Shown here: piece by piece, positions 5,381-8,052 of the stretch
Position numbering within the stretch: the first letter of the stretch is position 1
Layout of the letters: each line of letters starts with the position of its first letter
Assembly (NCBI GenBank): GCA_001914705.1
Contig: MNDB01000074.1
Coordinates: 1 to 8,052 of the forward strand
Length of the DNA stretch: 8,052 nt
DNA from: Actinobacteria bacterium 13_2_20CM_68_14
Lineage (GTDB): Bacteria > Actinomycetota > Thermoleophilia > Gaiellales > Gaiellaceae
Reading direction: 5' to 3'
Made by a program: the position numbers and the translations under genes
The notes under the pieces: generated by a model
Databases searched by the model: none
Told to the model about the DNA's origin: nothing
The model's input: the letters and a program-made list of their open reading frames with translations, nothing else

Positions 5381-6800
5381 CACGCTCCCGGGCGAGCGCG
5401 ACCGCCGCCAGCGGCGCCAGCCCGAAGACGCCCCAGGCCATCGGGTCCTCGAAGAACGCGTTGTAGAAGAGGCTGTGGACCCCGATCGCGGCGAGGACGA
5501 CGCCGAGGATCAACGAGACGGGTCCTGCGAAATTCGCCGAGACGCCGCGGAAGGCGAGCAGGAAGGCGGCGATCAGGAGCCAGGCGAAGAGCGCCAGCCC
5601 GACGATGCCGGTCTCGGCCGCGACCGTGACCGGGGTGTCGTGGGATGCGGCCGCCTTCGGCTCCTTCCCCTTCAGCCCGGTGCGGGCCGCGTAGGCTTTC
5701 TTGAAGCCGCCGATCCCGACGCCCTGCACCGGGTGGTGCGCTGCGATCGCGAGCCCGTTCTTTACCAGCTTGAAGCGGCCTCCCGAGGCGCTGTTCAGCG
5801 AGTGATGGCGCACGCTCGGCATCGCCAGCGCGGCGACGAGCACGACCACGGCGATCACCCCGAGCAGCGCGAGCGTCTTTCGCCCCCAGGCCGACCAGGC
5901 GATGATCGCGACGCCGACGACGAGCGCGACGAAGCTCGACTGCGAGAAGGAGAAGACGAGCCCGATCCAGGAGACCACGATCGCCGCCGAGGCCGCGACC
6001 ACCACCCGGCGCGCCGTGCCGTGGACGACCAGCACGAGGCTGGCGAGGATCGCGACGACGAGAAAGCGGCCGTAGATCGACGGGTCCCAGAAGACGGAGT
6101 TGACGCGGTAGAAGGGGGCGTACGCGTTCCCGACCAACACCTTCGGATTCCAGAAGATGTCCCGGGTCTCGTACTGGTAGATGCCGACGATCGCGAAGAC
6201 GACCGCCATCCCCGCCAACAGGACCCAGGTCGCCCCGAGCCATTCGCGCCGCCAGGGAAGCCGCGCGAGCGCGACCACGAGCAGCGCGAACGGCAAGTAG
6301 AAGGCGAGCAGCTCGATCGCCCCTTGCCGCAGGTCTTGCGACCACGCGAGGCTGAGGCCGCTCCAGAGCACGAAGGCGGAGAGGGGCAGCGTCAGCGGGC
6401 CGAGTTCCCGCGCACGGTCGTCTCCTTTGACGAGCTGCCAGGCGAACGCGAGCGCGGCCGCCGCGACGACGCCGTACATCGGCACGAGCAGGCTCGCCTG
6501 CGTCGAGCCGACAGTGACCTGAATCCGCGCCGGCACGCAGGCGAGCGCCGCGAGCGCGAGCAGCCACGGCCACCGCAGGAGCAGGTAAGCACCAGCCGCG
6601 GCCAGGACGACGCCGGCAAGGGCTGCGGCCGCAAGCAGCGGCCGGTGGCCGTGAGGAGCCAGGTAGTAGGCGAGCGCGACGCAGCCGAGCGCCCAAGCCG
6701 CCAGCCCCGCGAGTCGGAGCTCGCGGCGCGAGGCGACGAAGACCGTCGCGAGCCCCGCCGCCGCGACGGGCCCGCCGGCGCGGGCAAGCTCCGTGATCAC
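5292..6800 (-). CDS. O-antigen ligase / Wzy-like polymerase
   Basis: This 502-residue membrane protein has roughly 12 hydrophobic segments spread over residues 8-470, with a large external loop before the last ones, as in the Wzy_C/WaaL family (PF04932). Family hallmarks are FWDPSIYGRFL (237-247), FSFSQSS (283-289), HHPVQGVGIGGF (355-366) and SHDTPVTVAAETGIVG (386-401). His387 in the last is a candidate catalytic residue. Such proteins act on the outer face of the membrane, joining lipid-linked glycan repeats into a polymer or moving glycan to an acceptor. GTG at 6800 overlaps the stop of the upstream Ig-like gene as GTGA, so the two are almost certainly co-translated. The C-terminal 30 or so residues are a low-complexity Ala/Pro/Arg/Gln tail whose coding DNA overlaps the end of the flippase gene. 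Ligase and polymerase cannot be separated by sequence alone. Confidence 0.87.
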   Translation of the reverse strand: MITELARAGGPVAAAGLATVFVASRRELRLAGLAAWALGCVALAYYLAPHGHRPLLAAAALAGVVLAAAGAYLLLRWPWLLALAALACVPARIQVTVGSTQASLLVPMYGVVAAAALAFAWQLVKGDDRARELGPLTLPLSAFVLWSGLSLAWSQDLRQGAIELLAFYLPFALLVVALARLPWRREWLGATWVLLAGMAVVFAIVGIYQYETRDIFWNPKVLVGNAYAPFYRVNSVFWDPSIYGRFLVVAILASLVLVVHGTARRVVVAASAAIVVSWIGLVFSFSQSSFVALVVGVAIIAWSAWGRKTLALLGVIAVVVLVAALAMPSVRHHSLNSASGGRFKLVKNGLAIAAHHPVQGVGIGGFKKAYAARTGLKGKEPKAAASHDTPVTVAAETGIVGLALFAWLLIAAFLLAFRGVSANFAGPVSLILGVVLAAIGVHSLFYNAFFEDPMAWGVFGLAPLAAVALARERVSEPRPRAAAPQPAVAAAQQAGRSRAEAG

Positions 6801-7705
6801 GGGCTCACCACGACCAGGGCACGCGCCTTGTGACCGCGCTCCGAAACGACGAGCTGGTAGCGCCCAGGGGCTCCGGCGGCAAGCGAGAGGCGACGGTTAC
6901 CGACACGCCCGTGCCGCGGCCCGATCCGCCAGTAGTAGAAGCGGGCGTCCGTTGAGACCCGCACGTTGATCGTGCCTCCAGCCCGGGCACGGATCACGTT
7001 CCGGCCCAGCTCGATGTAGCGGATCTGCACCCTGAAGGTCGGCGTTCGCGGTCCCGGGTTCCCGGCCGCGTCGATCGACCGCAGCCAGAGCCGGTAGACG
7101 CCCGGCTTCGTCGGCATCCCGTTCCGCTTGCCCCACTTCAGCGAGTGCGCGCTGAACGACTTCACCTTGACGACCCTTCGCCCGTTCGCGTAGAGCACCG
7201 CGCGCGCCGGCTCGCTCGTGTGGAAGAAGACGGTCAGGTAGTCGTCGATGGCATCGCCGTCGGGCGAGACGACCTCGAGGCTCGTCCGCGTGAGCGAGAT
7301 GTGCGGAACCTTGGTGTCGACGGCGATCGGGTTCGGCAGCAGGATCGTCCGGTGCTCGCCGGCGAGGTGGACACGCGGCCTATAGAGCCCGTCCGGGACG
7401 GGAGAGCCCGAGTCGTCACGCCCGTTCCAAGTCAGCTGCTGCGGGCCTGGACGCACGTGATGCGACGGAATGAGGGCCCTGACGACGTGGTCGTTGCCAT
7501 CAACGATCGCGACCGACAGATCGTCGGCTTTGCGCACGCGAAAGTCGATTGGCACCCTGCGCCCGGAAGCGGGCGAGACGACCTTGCCGACCCGCGTCGC
7601 GAAAATCGGGCTCCGCTCGAGCTTCAGCCGCTCGGTGACGGCGAAGGCCGCGGCCGAGCCGCCGAGTAGCCCGACGACGAGCACGACCGGCAGGAAACGC
7701 GCCAA
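6797..7705 (-). CDS. Secreted/anchored protein with FlgD-like Ig repeats
   Basis: This 302-residue protein has an N-terminal hydrophobic segment (residues about 5-22, RFLPVVLVVGLLGGSAAAFA), read as a signal peptide or membrane anchor; no lipobox is seen. The rest is predicted outside the membrane and beta-rich. A first unit (about 48-135) carries LTWNGRDDSGSPVPDGLY (91-108), the classic FlgD Ig-like hairpin. A second unit (about 136-230) has SPDGDAIDDYL (147-157) and IDAAGNPG (211-218). A third, less typical unit (231-302) lacks those motifs. No catalytic motif was recognised. TTG 7705 is the start, since an in-frame TAA lies 15 bases upstream and the hydrophobic segment follows directly; GTG at residue 8 is a weaker alternative. 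It overlaps the O-antigen-ligase-like gene by four bases (GTGA), suggesting a shared job in glycan assembly or display. The exact role is unknown. Confidence 0.78.
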   Translation of the reverse strand: MARFLPVVLVVGLLGGSAAAFAVTERLKLERSPIFATRVGKVVSPASGRRVPIDFRVRKADDLSVAIVDGNDHVVRALIPSHHVRPGPQQLTWNGRDDSGSPVPDGLYRPRVHLAGEHRTILLPNPIAVDTKVPHISLTRTSLEVVSPDGDAIDDYLTVFFHTSEPARAVLYANGRRVVKVKSFSAHSLKWGKRNGMPTKPGVYRLWLRSIDAAGNPGPRTPTFRVQIRYIELGRNVIRARAGGTINVRVSTDARFYYWRIGPRHGRVGNRRLSLAAGAPGRYQLVVSERGHKARALVVVSP

Positions 7706-7714
7706 AGTGCGGCG

Positions 7715-7720
7715 AGTTTA
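7715..7720 (-). promoter_or_regulatory. Candidate -10 box (TAAACT) before the Ig-like protein gene
   Basis: On the minus strand TAAACT (4 of 6 matches to TATAAT) lies nine bases before the TTG start at 7705, in the 78-base gap after the ATP sulfurylase stop. The surrounding CTAAACTCGCCGC matches the sequence before the epimerase start (CTAGACTCGCCGC) at 12 of 13 positions. No -35 box or Shine-Dalgarno sequence stands out, so a leaderless transcript for the Ig-like/Wzy pair is plausible. No convincing terminator hairpin was seen in this gap, so read-through from the sulfurylase gene is also possible. Confidence 0.45.
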
Positions 7721-7783
7721 GATGCGGCTCCGTTAAGACAGCGTGAGGTCCGTCGAGAGCGGCCCCGTGGACTGCCAGGTCAT

Positions 7784-8052
7784 CTAGCCAGGGCCGCGAT
7801 ACGCCCCGATCAGCACCTCGGCAACCTCGGGCCGCGAGAACTCGACGGGCGGCAGCTTGCCTTCGGAGAGCAACTCCCGCACCTTCGTGCCCGAGAGGAA
7901 GACGTGGTCGTCGCCTCCGTGCGGGCACGTCTTCGGCGTCGCCATCTGACCGCAGACCTTGCACCAGAAGGCGTGCTCGAAGAACATCGGCTCGATGTCG
8001 AGCTCGTGCGGCTCGAACTCGTCGAAGATCAGCTGCGCGTCGTAGGTGCCGT
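7784..8052 (-). CDS. sat: ATP sulfurylase (sulfate adenylyltransferase), C-terminal fragment
   Basis: The last 88 residues and TAG stop of this gene are present; the rest lies beyond the right edge. ATP sulfurylase makes adenosine 5'-phosphosulfate from ATP and sulfate in the cytoplasm, the first step of sulfate assimilation or of sulfate activation for sulfation. The fragment contains FWCKVCGQMATPKTCPHG, a Cys-rich segment (CxxC, then a third Cys nine residues on, then His) that in some bacterial enzymes binds zinc. It is followed by DHVFLSGTKVRELL, the SGTxxR segment of the C-terminal domain, and then PPVEFSRPEVAEVLIGAYR, the usual carboxy end. Length and ending look intact. It runs in the same direction as the Ig-like/Wzy pair, 78 bases upstream of it. 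Sulfation of the polysaccharide is possible from context, but no sulfotransferase is visible here. Confidence 0.93.
   Translation of the reverse strand, partial: GTYDAQLIFDEFEPHELDIEPMFFEHAFWCKVCGQMATPKTCPHGGDDHVFLSGTKVRELLSEGKLPPVEFSRPEVAEVLIGAYRGPG

Noticed and set aside
5475..6833. Long open frame (452 codons) on the plus strand, antisense to the Wzy-like gene
   Set aside because: It encodes an almost uniformly charged Arg/Asp/Glu-rich chain with no fold, as expected from the reverse of a GC-rich membrane-protein gene; the minus strand has clear family motifs.
7706..7783. Possible terminator after the ATP sulfurylase gene
   Set aside because: Only a 4-bp stem (GTCC/GGAC) with a large loop and no T-run was found.

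Overview
The window is about 8 kb of very GC-rich DNA (roughly two thirds or more G+C), gene-dense, with mostly GTG or TTG start codons and stop/start overlaps. These features and the protein style suggest a high-GC actinobacterium. Thermoleophilia (Solirubrobacterales/Gaiellales) is my best guess by resemblance, not a proven assignment. No rRNA, tRNA, CRISPR array, insertion sequence or phage gene is visible. The theme is assembly of a surface or extracellular polysaccharide.

Left edge: the first 31 codons of an NAD-dependent sugar epimerase/dehydratase read leftwards out of the window (start GTG at 93). A 57-base divergent gap (94-150) separates it from a rightward five-gene cluster. The cluster holds an ATP-grasp ligase of the L-amino-acid-ligase type (151-1362), a short polysaccharide-deacetylase-like protein (1418-2059), a second, CarB-like ATP-grasp ligase (2056-3084), a GT-B glycosyltransferase (3072-4010) and a Wzx-type flippase (4016-5380). 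From 1418 onwards the genes overlap or are 5 bases apart, so they look like one transcript. The only gap, 1363-1417, holds a near-perfect 12-bp palindrome.

Right part: a leftward pair converges on the flippase gene and overlaps its end by 89 bases. It consists of a membrane-anchored protein with FlgD/Ig-like repeats (6797-7705) followed, with a 4-base GTGA overlap, by an O-antigen ligase/Wzy-type membrane protein (5292-6800). Upstream of the pair, on the same strand, is the C-terminal end of an ATP sulfurylase (sat, 7784-8052).

A plausible joint role (inference): the epimerase supplies a sugar nucleotide. The glycosyltransferase extends a lipid-linked oligosaccharide, the flippase moves it across the membrane, and the Wzy/WaaL-like protein polymerises or transfers it outside. 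The deacetylase-like protein and two ATP-grasp ligases could add unusual modifications, such as amide-linked amino acids. The secreted Ig-like protein may be a partner or acceptor. ATP sulfurylase could supply activated sulfate, though it may simply be a neighbour. The least explained part is the ATP-grasp/deacetylase-like/ATP-grasp trio.
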